A program made the translations under genes and the position numbers. This document shows, one piece after another, positions 54,711 to 62,892 of a DNA stretch of 64,000 bases. Source of the stretch: Mycolicibacterium celeriflavum (lineage in GTDB: Bacteria; Actinomycetota; Actinomycetes; Mycobacteriales; Mycobacteriaceae); assembly GCF_010731795.1 (NCBI RefSeq), contig NZ_AP022591.1:3844001-3908000 (forward strand), given 5' to 3'. Position 1 is the first letter of the stretch. Each line of letters starts with the position of its first letter. The notes beneath the pieces were generated by a model that was given only the letters and a program-made list of their open reading frames with translations, was not told where the DNA came from and made no database searches.

Positions 54711-56169
54711 GGCTCTACTGACTGATCCGTGGGTGGTTGATGCGTCCTGGTAGCGCGGGGCGGTGGCCGCCGAGGGCGAGCATGGCCAGGGCGATGAGTG
54801 CGTCTGGGGAGCGAAATCCGAACGCGATGCGGGTCAGGAGTCGGATCTTGGTGTTGGTGGATTCGATCAGTCCTTGGGAGAGGCCGTGATCGAGCGTGGC
54901 GTCGATGGCCACCCGGTGGCGCACGATGCGGCCGGCGAGCTCGACGAACACCGGGATGCGGCAACGCCGCGCCCAGGAGGTCCACTTGTCCAGGGCCTGT
55001 TTGCCTTCCTCGCCTTTGACCGAGAACACATGCCGTAAGCCCTCTTTGAGCAGATAGGCGCGATAGAGGCGGGTGTCGGTCTTGGCGATCCAGGCCAGTT
55101 TGGCGTTCTGGCGTTCGGTGAGGTCTTCGGGGTTCTTCCACAACGCGTAGCGGGCCCCCTTGAGCTTGCGGGCGTGCTCACGGCCCGGCCGCGGCGCGGT
55201 GTCCTTACCGGGCCGACCCCGGCCCCACGTGGGCTCGGTGCGCGCCAGCGCTCGCGCGTCGTTCCAGGCCCGGCGCCGCTCGACGTCGAGTGCCTCGGTG
55301 GCCCAGGCCACCACATGGAACGGATCCGCACAACGGATCGCGGCCGGGCAGCGTTGGGCGACGACGTCGGCGATCCAGTCGGCGGCATCAGCGGAGACGT
55401 GGGTGATCTGTGCGCACCGCTGGGCGCCCAAGGCGTCGAAGAACCGCCGCAGCGTCTTGGTGTCGCGCCCGGGTGCGGCCCACACCAGCCGGCCGCTGTC
55501 GTGATCAACGACCACCGTCAAGTACTTGTGGTGGCGTTTGTAGGAGATCTCGTCGATGCCGATGCGGCGCAGGTCCGCGAACCGGTCGAAGGTCTTCTCG
55601 GTGTCGGCCCAGACCCGGGCCACGATCGCGCCGACGGTGCGCCAGGCGACCCGCATCAACTCGCACACCGCGGTTTTCGAGCACGCCACCGCCAACCAGG
55701 CCACCGTGTCATCGAAGGCCAAAGTGTGTCCGGCGTGATGACGCGCCCACGGCACCGCCGCCACCGTCGGCCCGTGGGTGGGCAGTTCACCCGCGGCGCC
55801 TCGGCCTCCAGCACCACCTGCACAGTGCCCCAATCCAGGCCCCGCCACCGGCGTCGACCCTCACCCCGGTCATACCAAGACGCCCTGCGGCCACAGCGGC
55901 CACAACGCCGTGAGACCCCGCTTCGTGGCCGCACCCGCGCCACCACCAGTGCGGCGCCCTCGGCGTCCTGGCCTTCGAATTCCTCGAACTCGACCGCCTC
56001 GATCACCGTGCGCTTGTCGACACCCAGCAGCCCACGCCATAACCTCACATTGCGCACGTCGTTGCCCGCTCCCTTGGTTCCTGACCCTTGACAAGCCAGA
56101 AACCTTAAGCGACAACGACGTGCGCCCCAGACATCTCAGAAATCAACCCACGGAAGTGTCAGGAGAGCC
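54711..56169 (-). mobile_element. ISL3-family insertion sequence, complete (1459 bp)
   Basis: Both ends are defined: the left end begins GGCTCTACTGAC and the right end, read inward, GGCTCTCCTGAC; each continues with a conserved TCCGTGGG block, giving imperfect inverted repeats of about 24 bp. The GGCTCT tip and the DDE transposase type are those of ISL3 elements. A perfect 8-bp duplication flanks it, so the insertion is recent or unchanged. The only gene is the frameshifted transposase at 54715-56057, with its TAG stop inside the left repeat. Confidence 0.93.
54715..56057 (-). pseudogene. ISL3 transposase with a -1 frameshift
   Basis: The GTG at 56057 opens a frame (VRNVRLWRGLLGVDKRTVIE...) with the N-terminal Cys zinc finger (CGRCGRRASWYDRG). 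It goes out of frame at about 55776-55784: after RVNCP the continuation THGPTVAAVPWARHHAGHT is in another frame. One missing base, or a -1 slip at that point, restores about 447 residues. The DDE catalytic domain follows in frame to 54715: Asp in GIDEISYKRH, Asp in ADPFHVVAW and Glu in LIESTNTKIR. Either the copy is dead, the sequence has an error there, or frameshifting is programmed. Confidence 0.85.
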
Positions 56170-56177
56170 TGAAATGT
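56170..56177. repeat. Target-site duplication, right copy (TGAAATGT)
   Basis: Second copy of the 8-bp duplication; lies inside the 5' part of the split gene. Confidence 0.93.
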
Positions 56178-56496
56178 TCTGCAAATCGACGGCGATCCGA
56201 CCGATCTGCTCACGATTGAGCTGCAGGGATTCCATGGCGCGCTTAACTTCTGCCGAGTCGTTGATCGGATGGCCACCGCCGTCCTGGCGATCCCATGCAG
56301 AGGCGAAGCGCTGTTGAGCAACGGCGAACTCCTCGCTGGTCTCGGTGGTGCACACGCCCGCGTTGTGGAAGGCCGTCGCGAGTTCGCTGATCTCGCCGGG
56401 TGATCCGCTCTGCACCGTCCGGTTCATCTGCCACGGATCACCACCGGCAGATCCGGTGAGCACCCCGACATCGAGATGCTTGAAGTCGACCGTCAT
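56170..56496 (-). pseudogene. 5' part of IS-split large protein (T7SS-effector-like)
   Basis: The ATG at 56496 opens 109 codons of native sequence, then 8 codons of IS sequence to a stop. Recognisable features: GGDPWQMNRTVQSGSPGEISELATAFHNAG and the ASAWDRQDGGGHPINDSAEVKR segment, which occur at the N-terminus of large mycobacterial proteins found next to DUF2563-type small proteins. With the 3' part at 53497-54702 the original product was 510 residues. Translation now ends soon after the helical N-terminal domain. Confidence 0.8.
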
Positions 56497-56502
56497 CTCG
56501 GG

Positions 56503-56814
56503 TCAGGCGATGTCGTCTCCTGCCGAGCACACCGCCGCTCGGCAGGCCTCGTCCTGCGTATCGAACTCTGCGGCGCCAATGTTGGCCTTCGCGGCCAGAC
56601 CATCGAGGTCGGCGTGGTGTGACCGCATAGTTTCGGCGTGTGCTTCGTGGGCACGGCAGAGGGCGCTGTGGAAGCCATGGGCAGCCTCAAAGTCACCGAA
56701 GAGTCCTGCGGGCAGGGATGTCGACGCGAACTCGTCCGCTCCTCGCTTCGCAATCTCGCTGGCGCTCTTCGAGAAGTCGGCTCCCATCCGTAGCATGTCG
56801 GTGTCGACTAACAT
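56503..56814 (-). CDS. DUF2563-like small protein (T7SS-associated)
   Basis: A 103-residue soluble helical protein with MLVDTDMLRMGADFSKSAS at the start, ASTSLPAGLFGDFEAAHGFH in the middle and HADLDGLAAKANIGAAEFDTQDEAC near the end. This pattern is that of mycobacterial DUF2563 proteins, WXG100-sized partners of larger secreted or toxin-like proteins. There is no WXG motif, so ESX export is not shown. It is 6 bases before the large split gene, strongly suggesting one transcript. Confidence 0.72.
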   Translation of the reverse strand: MLVDTDMLRMGADFSKSASEIAKRGADEFASTSLPAGLFGDFEAAHGFHSALCRAHEAHAETMRSHHADLDGLAAKANIGAAEFDTQDEACRAAVCSAGDDIA

Positions 56815-56864
56815 GCTCCAAGCCTAAAGGAACGCACGACGGCTCGGGTGCACTGATTCTCGGC

Positions 56865-57380
56865 CTACCGGATGCGGAAGCCGTAGCGATGCAGGGGTTG
56901 CAGTGGCGCGGCGCTGTCCCCTTCGACCAGAACGAGCCAGTGCTTCTCCGTGTCGTCGACGCGAGTGGCATAGCGATGCGCCGTGCGCATTTCGGCGACA
57001 TCGTCGTTCAGCGCCGCGCCGTCGTCGTACACCCCTATCACCATCGAAGCGCCGCTCTCGGGCGCTAGGCACACCACATAGTCCTCCGCCCGTGGCAGCG
57101 GTGACTCCGGCAGGTCCTGCAAAGTCATCGCCCCGCCACATGCCGCGACGATCCATGCGAGGCCATAGGACGTCTGGAGAGGCGACCGGCTCGTCGACGT
57201 GGTGGTGGGAAACGCGCTCGAGACGTCCGACGCAGATGAGTCAGATCGCGACATGGTGAAGTAGATCGCGGCGGCCGCGACAAGGAGCGCCAGCACAACC
57301 AGGTCGACGACGATGACGATTTTGCCTCGACGGGATAGGCGGCTCCAGAATCCAGAGGGCTTCCGCTGCGCGTCCGTCAC
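56865..57380 (-). CDS. Single-pass membrane-anchored protein of unknown function
   Basis: A 171-residue protein with a basic cytosolic start, one membrane segment (about 19-42), a Ser/Thr-rich linker and an extracytoplasmic domain with Cys in VAACGGAM and VVCLAPE that may pair. First gene of the locus that includes the DUF2563-like and split genes, 50 bases upstream of the former. The promoter would be shared with the divergent kstR2 region. No family recognised. Confidence 0.65.
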   Translation of the reverse strand: MTDAQRKPSGFWSRLSRRGKIVIVVDLVVLALLVAAAAIYFTMSRSDSSASDVSSAFPTTTSTSRSPLQTSYGLAWIVAACGGAMTLQDLPESPLPRAEDYVVCLAPESGASMVIGVYDDGAALNDDVAEMRTAHRYATRVDDTEKHWLVLVEGDSAAPLQPLHRYGFRIR

Positions 57381-57428
57381 CGCTCTTGTTTACCGAATGC
57401 GGTCGCATCATCGCTAACCAGCTGGCCG

Positions 57429-57442
57429 AGCAAGCGCTTGGT
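57429..57442. promoter_or_regulatory. KstR2 operator before kstR2
   Basis: AGCAAGCGCTTGGT matches AnCAAGnnCTTGnT fully and ends 9 bases before the kstR2 GTG, so the repressor controls its own gene and fadA6. Confidence 0.93.
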
Positions 57443-57451
57443 TGATAGGCT

Positions 57452-58057
57452 GTGGCGGTGGGTGAGGCACCGCTGAGCCAGCCGGCGAGCCGACGCGACG
57501 AGCTTCTCGAGCTCGCGGCGTCGATGTTCGCCGAGCGCGGCCTGCGGGCGACCACCGTCCGCGACATCGCCGACTCCGCGGGAATTCTCTCCGGCAGCCT
57601 GTACCACCACTTCGCCTCCAAGGAGGAGATGGTCGACGAGGTGCTGCGCGGATTCCTCGACTGGCTCTTCGCGCGTTACCAGGAGATCGTCGCCACCGAG
57701 CCCAATCCGCTGGAGCGCCTCAAAGGGCTGTTCATGACGTCGTTCGAGGCCATCGAGCACCGGCACGCGCAGGTGGTCATCTACCAGGACGAGGCCAAGC
57801 GGCTCGCGGGTCAGGAGCGGTTCTCCTATGTCGAGAAGCGCAACCAAGAGCAACGTAAAATGTGGCTGGACCTACTCAACCAGGGCGTCGACGAGGGCTA
57901 CTTCCGTCCCGACATCGATGTCGACCTGGTCTACCGGTTCATCCGCGACACCACCTGGGTTTCGGTCCGCTGGTATCAACCGGGCGGTCCGCTCACGGCC
58001 GAGGAAGTCGGCCGTCATTATCTGTCGATCGTTCTCGGCGGCATCACCAGAAAGTAA
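57452..58057 (+). CDS. kstR2: KstR2, TetR repressor of the HIP regulon
   Basis: A 201-residue TetR-family repressor responding to HIP-CoA. The HTH reads IADSAGILSGSLYHHFASKEEMVDEV, as in Rv3557c, and the ligand domain is highly conserved (FIRDTTWVSVRWYQPGGPLTAEEV). GTG 57452 or 57458; no ribosome site, so it may be leaderless with the operator next to its start. Followed by fadA6 after 8 bases. Confidence 0.95.
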   Translation: MAVGEAPLSQPASRRDELLELAASMFAERGLRATTVRDIADSAGILSGSLYHHFASKEEMVDEVLRGFLDWLFARYQEIVATEPNPLERLKGLFMTSFEAIEHRHAQVVIYQDEAKRLAGQERFSYVEKRNQEQRKMWLDLLNQGVDEGYFRPDIDVDLVYRFIRDTTWVSVRWYQPGGPLTAEEVGRHYLSIVLGGITRK

Positions 58058-58065
58058 GGACGACT

Positions 58066-59223
58066 ATGACTGGAATCTCGCAGGCCTACGTCATTGACGC
58101 CGTACGCACAGCCGTCGGTAAGCGCAATGGATCTCTGGCGGGTGTGCATCCCGTCGACCTCGGCGCCGCGGCGTGGCGCGGGCTGTTCGATCGTGTCGAC
58201 GTCGACCCGGGCGCGGTCGACGATGTGATCGCCGGCTGTGTCGACGCCATCGGACCGCAGGCCGGCAACATCGCGAGGTTGTCGTGGCTGGCGGCCGGCT
58301 ACCCCGAGGAAGTGCCCGGCGTCACCGTCGACCGCCAGTGTGGATCCAGTCAGCAGGCCGTTTCCTTTGGCGCGCAGGCGATCATGTCCGGTACCGCAGA
58401 CCTTATCGTTGCCGGCGGCATGCAGAACATGAGCCAGATCCCGATCTCGTCGGCGATGACCGCCGGCGAGCAGTACGGATTCACTTCCCCGACAAACGAA
58501 TCCAAGAGTTGGCTGCACCGCTACGGCGACCAGGAGATCTCACAGTTCCGCGGCGCAGAGCTGATCGCCGAGAAGTGGAACATCTCACGTGAGGAGATGG
58601 AGGAGTACTCGCTGGCCAGCCATCAGCGTGCGCAGGAGGCGATTCGCGCGGGCTACTTCGAGAACGAGATCATCCCGGTTGACGGCTTTGTCACCGACGA
58701 GGGCCCGCGCGATACCTCGCTGGAAAAGATGGCCGGATTGAAGACCCTCGTCGACGGCGGCCGGTTGACCGCGGCGATGGCCAGTCAGATCTCCGACGGC
58801 GCCAGCGCGGTGCTGCTGGCCTCCGAGCAGGCGGTCAAGGACCACCGGCTCACGCCGCGCGCCCGGATCCATCACATCAGCGCTCGCGGCGCCGACCCGG
58901 TGTTCATGCTCACCGGACCGATTCCCGCGACCGAGTACGCGTTGAAGAAGACCGGCCTGTCGATCGATGACATCGACACCGTCGAGATCAACGAGGCGTT
59001 CGCGCCCGTGGTCATGGCGTGGCTGAAGGAGACCGGCGCCGACCACGCGAAGGTCAACCCCAGCGGCGGCGCGATCGCGCTCGGTCATCCACTCGGTGCG
59101 ACCGGCGCCAAGTTGTTCGCCACGATGCTGAACACCTTGGAGCGCACCGGCGGCCGCTACGGGCTGCAGACGATGTGCGAGGGTGGCGGCACCGCCAACG
59201 TCACGATCATCGAGCGCCTCTGA
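58066..59223 (+). CDS. fadA6: FadA6 thiolase of HIP degradation
   Basis: A 385-residue acetyl-CoA acetyltransferase-type thiolase used in ring C/D breakdown in the KstR2 regulon. The nucleophilic Cys is in TVDRQCGSSQQ, the His in GGAIALGHPLGATG and the second Cys in TMCEGGGTAN. ATG 58066 has AAGGA 6 bases upstream. Convergent with the alcohol dehydrogenase gene. Confidence 0.95.
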   Translation: MTGISQAYVIDAVRTAVGKRNGSLAGVHPVDLGAAAWRGLFDRVDVDPGAVDDVIAGCVDAIGPQAGNIARLSWLAAGYPEEVPGVTVDRQCGSSQQAVSFGAQAIMSGTADLIVAGGMQNMSQIPISSAMTAGEQYGFTSPTNESKSWLHRYGDQEISQFRGAELIAEKWNISREEMEEYSLASHQRAQEAIRAGYFENEIIPVDGFVTDEGPRDTSLEKMAGLKTLVDGGRLTAAMASQISDGASAVLLASEQAVKDHRLTPRARIHHISARGADPVFMLTGPIPATEYALKKTGLSIDDIDTVEINEAFAPVVMAWLKETGADHAKVNPSGGAIALGHPLGATGAKLFATMLNTLERTGGRYGLQTMCEGGGTANVTIIERL

Positions 59224-59243
59224 CTACTTCCGCGGCCAACTGC

Positions 59244-60359
59244 TCAGTGGTCGTGGATGACTACGCCGCGGATGTTGCGGCCGGCGAGCATGTCGTCGTA
59301 ACCCTCGTTGATGTCGTTGAGTTTGTATTCGGCCGTGACGGTTTCGTCGAGCAGCAGCTTGCCGTCTCGATAGAGGTTCAGCAGACGCGGGATGTCGGCG
59401 CGCGGATTGGCCTCGCCGTAGAGACTGCCCAGTAGCCGCTTCTGGAACAGCGTCATCATCGCCATCGACAGCGTCGGGGTCACGTCGGCCATCGACGCGA
59501 TGGCGGTCATCACCACCGCTCCGCCCTTGCGAATGATGTTGAGCGCCTCGTCGATCATCTGGCCCTCGAGCACGCCCATCGTCAACAGCGCGGAATCGGC
59601 CATCACGCCGCGGGTGAGCTCTCCGACGAGCTCCATGGCCTCGGGCATCGACGTCACAAAATGCGTCGCACCAAACTGAAATGCCATGTCCCGCTTGGTC
59701 TCGACGATGTCCACAACGACGATGTGCTCCGCGCCGGCCAGCCGAGCGCCCTGGATGGCGCCGCTGCCGATGCCGCCGCAGCCGATGATCACGACCGTGT
59801 CGCCCGGGCTGACATCGGCGGTGTTGACCGCCGACCCCCATCCGGTCATCACACCGCAGCCCAGTAGGCAGGCCCGCGCCAGCGGCAGATCGTCGTCGAT
59901 CTTGACGACCGACGCCTCCGACAGCGTGCCGTACTGCGAGAAGCTGCCGACGCCCGACAGGACACCGACATCCTGGCCCCGGACCTTGCGCCGGTAGGTG
60001 CCGTCGGCCTGCAGGCCGATCAGGATCAGCGCACCCAGGTCGCACAGGTTCTGGTGGCCACTGGCGCACCACCGGCAGCGTCCGCACGCCGGCAGAAACG
60101 AGCTGACAACGTGATCGCCGACCTTGAGGTCGCGAACCCCCGGCCCGACGTCGGCGACGATTCCCGCACCCTCGTGTCCGCCGATGATCGGCAGCGGTAC
60201 GCCGGCGAAATCGCCGGTGACCACATGGTGATCCGAGTGGCACAGACCGGTCGACTCGAACGAGATGAGGACTTCGCCCTCCTTGGGCCCGTCGAGATCG
60301 ATCTCCTCGATGCTCCACGGTTCGTTGAGTCCCCACAGAACGGCGGCGTTGGTTTTCAT
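59244..60359 (-). CDS. NDMA-dependent (nicotinoprotein) zinc alcohol dehydrogenase
   Basis: A 371-residue MDR-family alcohol dehydrogenase. Catalytic zinc ligands are in GLCHSDHH and IGGHEGAG; structural zinc Cys in ACGRCRWCASGHQNLC. The nucleotide site is VIIGCGGIGSGAIQGARLAG. Sequence style (FESTGLCHSDHHVVTGDF, GVMADSALLTMGV) is that of actinobacterial NDMA-dependent dehydrogenases with tightly bound NAD(H). The substrate is unknown; the place between fadA6 and ipdC raises a steroid-linked role but no KstR2 site was seen. Confidence 0.85.
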   Translation of the reverse strand: MKTNAAVLWGLNEPWSIEEIDLDGPKEGEVLISFESTGLCHSDHHVVTGDFAGVPLPIIGGHEGAGIVADVGPGVRDLKVGDHVVSSFLPACGRCRWCASGHQNLCDLGALILIGLQADGTYRRKVRGQDVGVLSGVGSFSQYGTLSEASVVKIDDDLPLARACLLGCGVMTGWGSAVNTADVSPGDTVVIIGCGGIGSGAIQGARLAGAEHIVVVDIVETKRDMAFQFGATHFVTSMPEAMELVGELTRGVMADSALLTMGVLEGQMIDEALNIIRKGGAVVMTAIASMADVTPTLSMAMMTLFQKRLLGSLYGEANPRADIPRLLNLYRDGKLLLDETVTAEYKLNDINEGYDDMLAGRNIRGVVIHDH

Positions 60360-60409
60360 GGCCGCGAGTGTAGGAAACCGACAGCCGAAATACGGGGGAA
60401 TCGAAAGGC

Positions 60410-61140
60410 TTACCGTTCAGTGCGCGAGAGCGACCGCCCAGCGCGACGATCCAACTTGCGAAGCTGCCGACGAGGAAGTACTCGGTGACCTCGTCGATGC
60501 CGAAGCCGCCGTTCTCACGAGCTTTCTGCGCGTTGATCTCCGGGAACCGGATGATGCTCTTGGCAGCGACGACGGCCGTGGCCACCGCGAGTTGACCGGC
60601 CAGGCCCAGACCGAGAATCAACAGCCGTTCCATCGGGCCGAGAAGTCGGCCGCCTTTCAACCTGTCCGACGGCTGCGGCTGCCCTTCCGGCTTGACCGCG
60701 CCGACGGAGCCGAGCACCAAGCGCACCAACTGGTTTCCCGTGACGAGTTGCATCAGCACCACCCCGGCGATCATCAGCAATCGATCTGGCGACACCGAGA
60801 CACCCACCCACGACGGCCACCGGCCCACCACGCCGGCCACTTCAGAGTCCCAACCGGACAGCACCATCAACACCGCCAACGCCGCAGCGAACACCAGCAA
60901 CGGGGCCACCTGACCGCGGCCAGTGCGTTCGGCATGGGCGCCCAGCACCACCCACCCGACGCTCGCCGCCGCCGCGACGATCAACAGCACGATGTCGCCG
61001 AGGCGCCAAAGCCCGGCCAGTGCCGCGCATGCGACGACCACGATTGGTGCAGTCGACGCAGACACCCACAGCCGACCGGTCACCCGCCAGATGACGTCGG
61101 CGACACCCATCGCGATCAGCATCACCGCGACCGCACTCAC
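60410..61140 (-). CDS. Membrane protein downstream of satD (3' end out of frame)
   Basis: About 240 residues with roughly five hydrophobic segments (MSAVAVMLIAMGVADVIW, then APIVVVACAALAGLW, IVLLIVAAAASVGWVVL and others), ending in a conserved-looking DEVTEYFLVGSFASWIVALG. GTG 61140 overlaps the satD stop (GTGA). The frame does not stop where expected: it runs on in the same strand through the whole alcohol dehydrogenase gene to 59224. A TAA at 60410-60412 would end the protein in the next frame, so a 1-base indel after ALGGRSRAL is likely. The tail past 60412 is not treated as coding. Confidence 0.62.
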
Positions 61141-61787
61141 GGCACACCCCGCAGAAGGCGCGAGGCGACCACGATCAGGTCCAACCCGTCGCGGCCCGCA
61201 CGTTGCGACACCGCCGAGGCGCTGACGCCCTCGGCCGCGGCGATGTCCTTCTTCGTCTGATCGGTCAACAGTCCCTTCACAATCCGTACTGAGCGGTCAT
61301 CGAGCGATCCAAGCAGATGGTCCCGACACAACAGCGCGGCGTTGACGGCGTCGATGTCCGACCTGCTGTCGGCGGCCGCGCGGAACGATGTCCGCACCGA
61401 CGCCAATCCTGGCTGTCGCTGCGCGGCCGCTGTCCATTCGATCGCCTCTCGCGCCGCCCACCAGCCCGGTCCGTCCTGGATGCCCGCCTCCGGGTCGAGC
61501 ACGGTGACTTCACCCCACCCGATGCCGAACCGGACGTCGATGCTGGGCTCGACGGCCAGCCGGATGGCCAAAGCCGCGTCGATTGCCTCGCCGACCGTCG
61601 GAAAGGTGCCCTGGAATTCGTCGCCGACTGTGAACGCGGGCGGATCGATCGCGCCGCTGGCCACGTCGGCCAGCGTGTCATTGATTGCGCGGTGCGCGGC
61701 GGCGCGGTCGGCAACACGGCGCGAGCCGACCACGTCGCCGATCAGCGTAGCCCGCACTGATGAAGCAGAAAGCTTCACGTCGATCAT
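61137..61787 (-). CDS. SatD-family protein
   Basis: A 216-residue protein of the SatD family (first noted in acid tolerance of streptococci). Features: TLIGDVVGSRRVADR at the start, FTVGDEFQGTF and VRFGIGWGEV in the core (nucleotide-cyclase-like fold), and a C-terminal HTH-like segment (TKKDIAAAEGVSASAVSQRAG). ATG 61787. A TATAAT element is 6 bases before the start codon, so the mRNA is probably leaderless, and two palindromes flank the start. Coupled to the following membrane protein gene. Confidence 0.83.
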   Translation of the reverse strand: MIDVKLSASSVRATLIGDVVGSRRVADRAAAHRAINDTLADVASGAIDPPAFTVGDEFQGTFPTVGEAIDAALAIRLAVEPSIDVRFGIGWGEVTVLDPEAGIQDGPGWWAAREAIEWTAAAQRQPGLASVRTSFRAAADSRSDIDAVNAALLCRDHLLGSLDDRSVRIVKGLLTDQTKKDIAAAEGVSASAVSQRAGRDGLDLIVVASRLLRGVP

Positions 61788-61805
61788 ATGAAGATTATAG
61801 CTTCA
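61761..61805. promoter_or_regulatory. Promoter with paired TGAAG-N7-CTTCA palindromes at satD start
   Basis: Two copies of TGAAG-N7-CTTCA lie at 61761-61777 and 61789-61805, 28 bases apart; both also share AGCTTCAC at the right arm. One is in the satD coding start, the other covers the -10 TATAAT (minus strand, 61794-61799). This is a plausible operator for an autorepressor such as the SatD HTH. Confidence 0.65.
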
Positions 61806-61830
61806 CTAGGCCGTTTTTAAGCAATAACCT

Positions 61831-62892
61831 TCACTCAACGTACGAGTTGGCCGCCCGCAGGTGCTTGACCGCGTCTGCCACGATCGACTCGATCAGCTCG
61901 GCACACGACGGTAGATCGTCCAACATGCCCGCGACCTGACCAGATGCAAGGACACCAGCGTCGGTGTTGCCCTCGACCAGGCCGGCCTTCAACAGCATCG
62001 GGGTATTGGCCGCCATCACGACCTGCGACCACGTCAACTCCTTGCCGTGCCGCATCTCGAGGCCGTCGCGGATCATCGACCGCCACGTCATGCCCGACAT
62101 CTTCTTGAACTTCTGGGCGTTACGCACTGCCGCGGAGAATCCGCGCAGGCGCGATCCGCTCTCGAGTTTTTCCACCAGGCCGGTGCGCAACACCCGGTGC
62201 GGCATTCCGTCGACGCGGGTCGAGACGACCGTGCCGTCCAATCCCGACTCGAGATATCGCCGCTTGACCGCGTCCGGCACCGTCGAGTCCGACGTCAACA
62301 AGAATCGAGTGCCCATCGCGACGCCTGCCGCGCCATAAGACAGCGCCGCCGCGAGTCCGCGGCCGTCGAAGAAGCCTCCGGCCGCCACGACCGGGATGTC
62401 CACCGCGTCGAGCACCGACGGCAACAGCAGCGTCGTCGCGATCGGCCCAGTGTGACCGCCGCCCTCACCGCCCTGCACGATCACCGCGTCGGCGCCCCAG
62501 CCAGCCACTTTCTTGGCGTGCTTGGCCAGGCCCACCGACGGAATCACCACGACGCCAGCCTCTTTGAGCCTGGCGATCAGGTCGGGTTTGGGCGCCAACG
62601 CGAACGACGCGACCTTGACGCCCTCGCGGATCAGCAGATCGATGCGCTCGCCGGCGTCGCCCGCGTCCGCGCGGATGTTGATACCGAACGGCCTGTCCGT
62701 CGCGCTCTTCACCTTGGTGACCGCGGTCTGCAGTTCCTCGAGCGTCATGGTCGCCGACGCGAGGATCCCCAGACCGCCGGCATTGGAGGTCGCCGAGACC
62801 AGCCGCGCACCCGCCACCCAGCCCATGCCGGTCTGAACCACCGGATGGTCGATGCCGACCAGCTCGGTCAACGGCGTGCGCAACTTACTCAT
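61831..62892 (-). CDS. ipdC: IpdC, FMN-dependent reductase of HIP degradation
   Basis: A 353-residue nitronate monooxygenase-like TIM-barrel flavoenzyme, orthologue of Rv3553. In M. tuberculosis IpdC acts on a hydroxylated C/D-ring CoA ester in steroid breakdown. The FMN phosphate site is VQGGEGGGHTG (near 140), with AAGGFFDGRGLAAALSYGA and MGTRFLLTSDS downstream. The ATG at 62892 overlaps the ipdB stop (ATGA). Confidence 0.92.
   Translation of the reverse strand: MSKLRTPLTELVGIDHPVVQTGMGWVAGARLVSATSNAGGLGILASATMTLEELQTAVTKVKSATDRPFGINIRADAGDAGERIDLLIREGVKVASFALAPKPDLIARLKEAGVVVIPSVGLAKHAKKVAGWGADAVIVQGGEGGGHTGPIATTLLLPSVLDAVDIPVVAAGGFFDGRGLAAALSYGAAGVAMGTRFLLTSDSTVPDAVKRRYLESGLDGTVVSTRVDGMPHRVLRTGLVEKLESGSRLRGFSAAVRNAQKFKKMSGMTWRSMIRDGLEMRHGKELTWSQVVMAANTPMLLKAGLVEGNTDAGVLASGQVAGMLDDLPSCAELIESIVADAVKHLRAANSYVE

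Noticed and set aside
59224..60409. Run-on tail of the satD-linked membrane protein frame
   Set aside because: It is an out-of-frame read of the alcohol dehydrogenase gene; treated as a likely frameshift effect, not coding.
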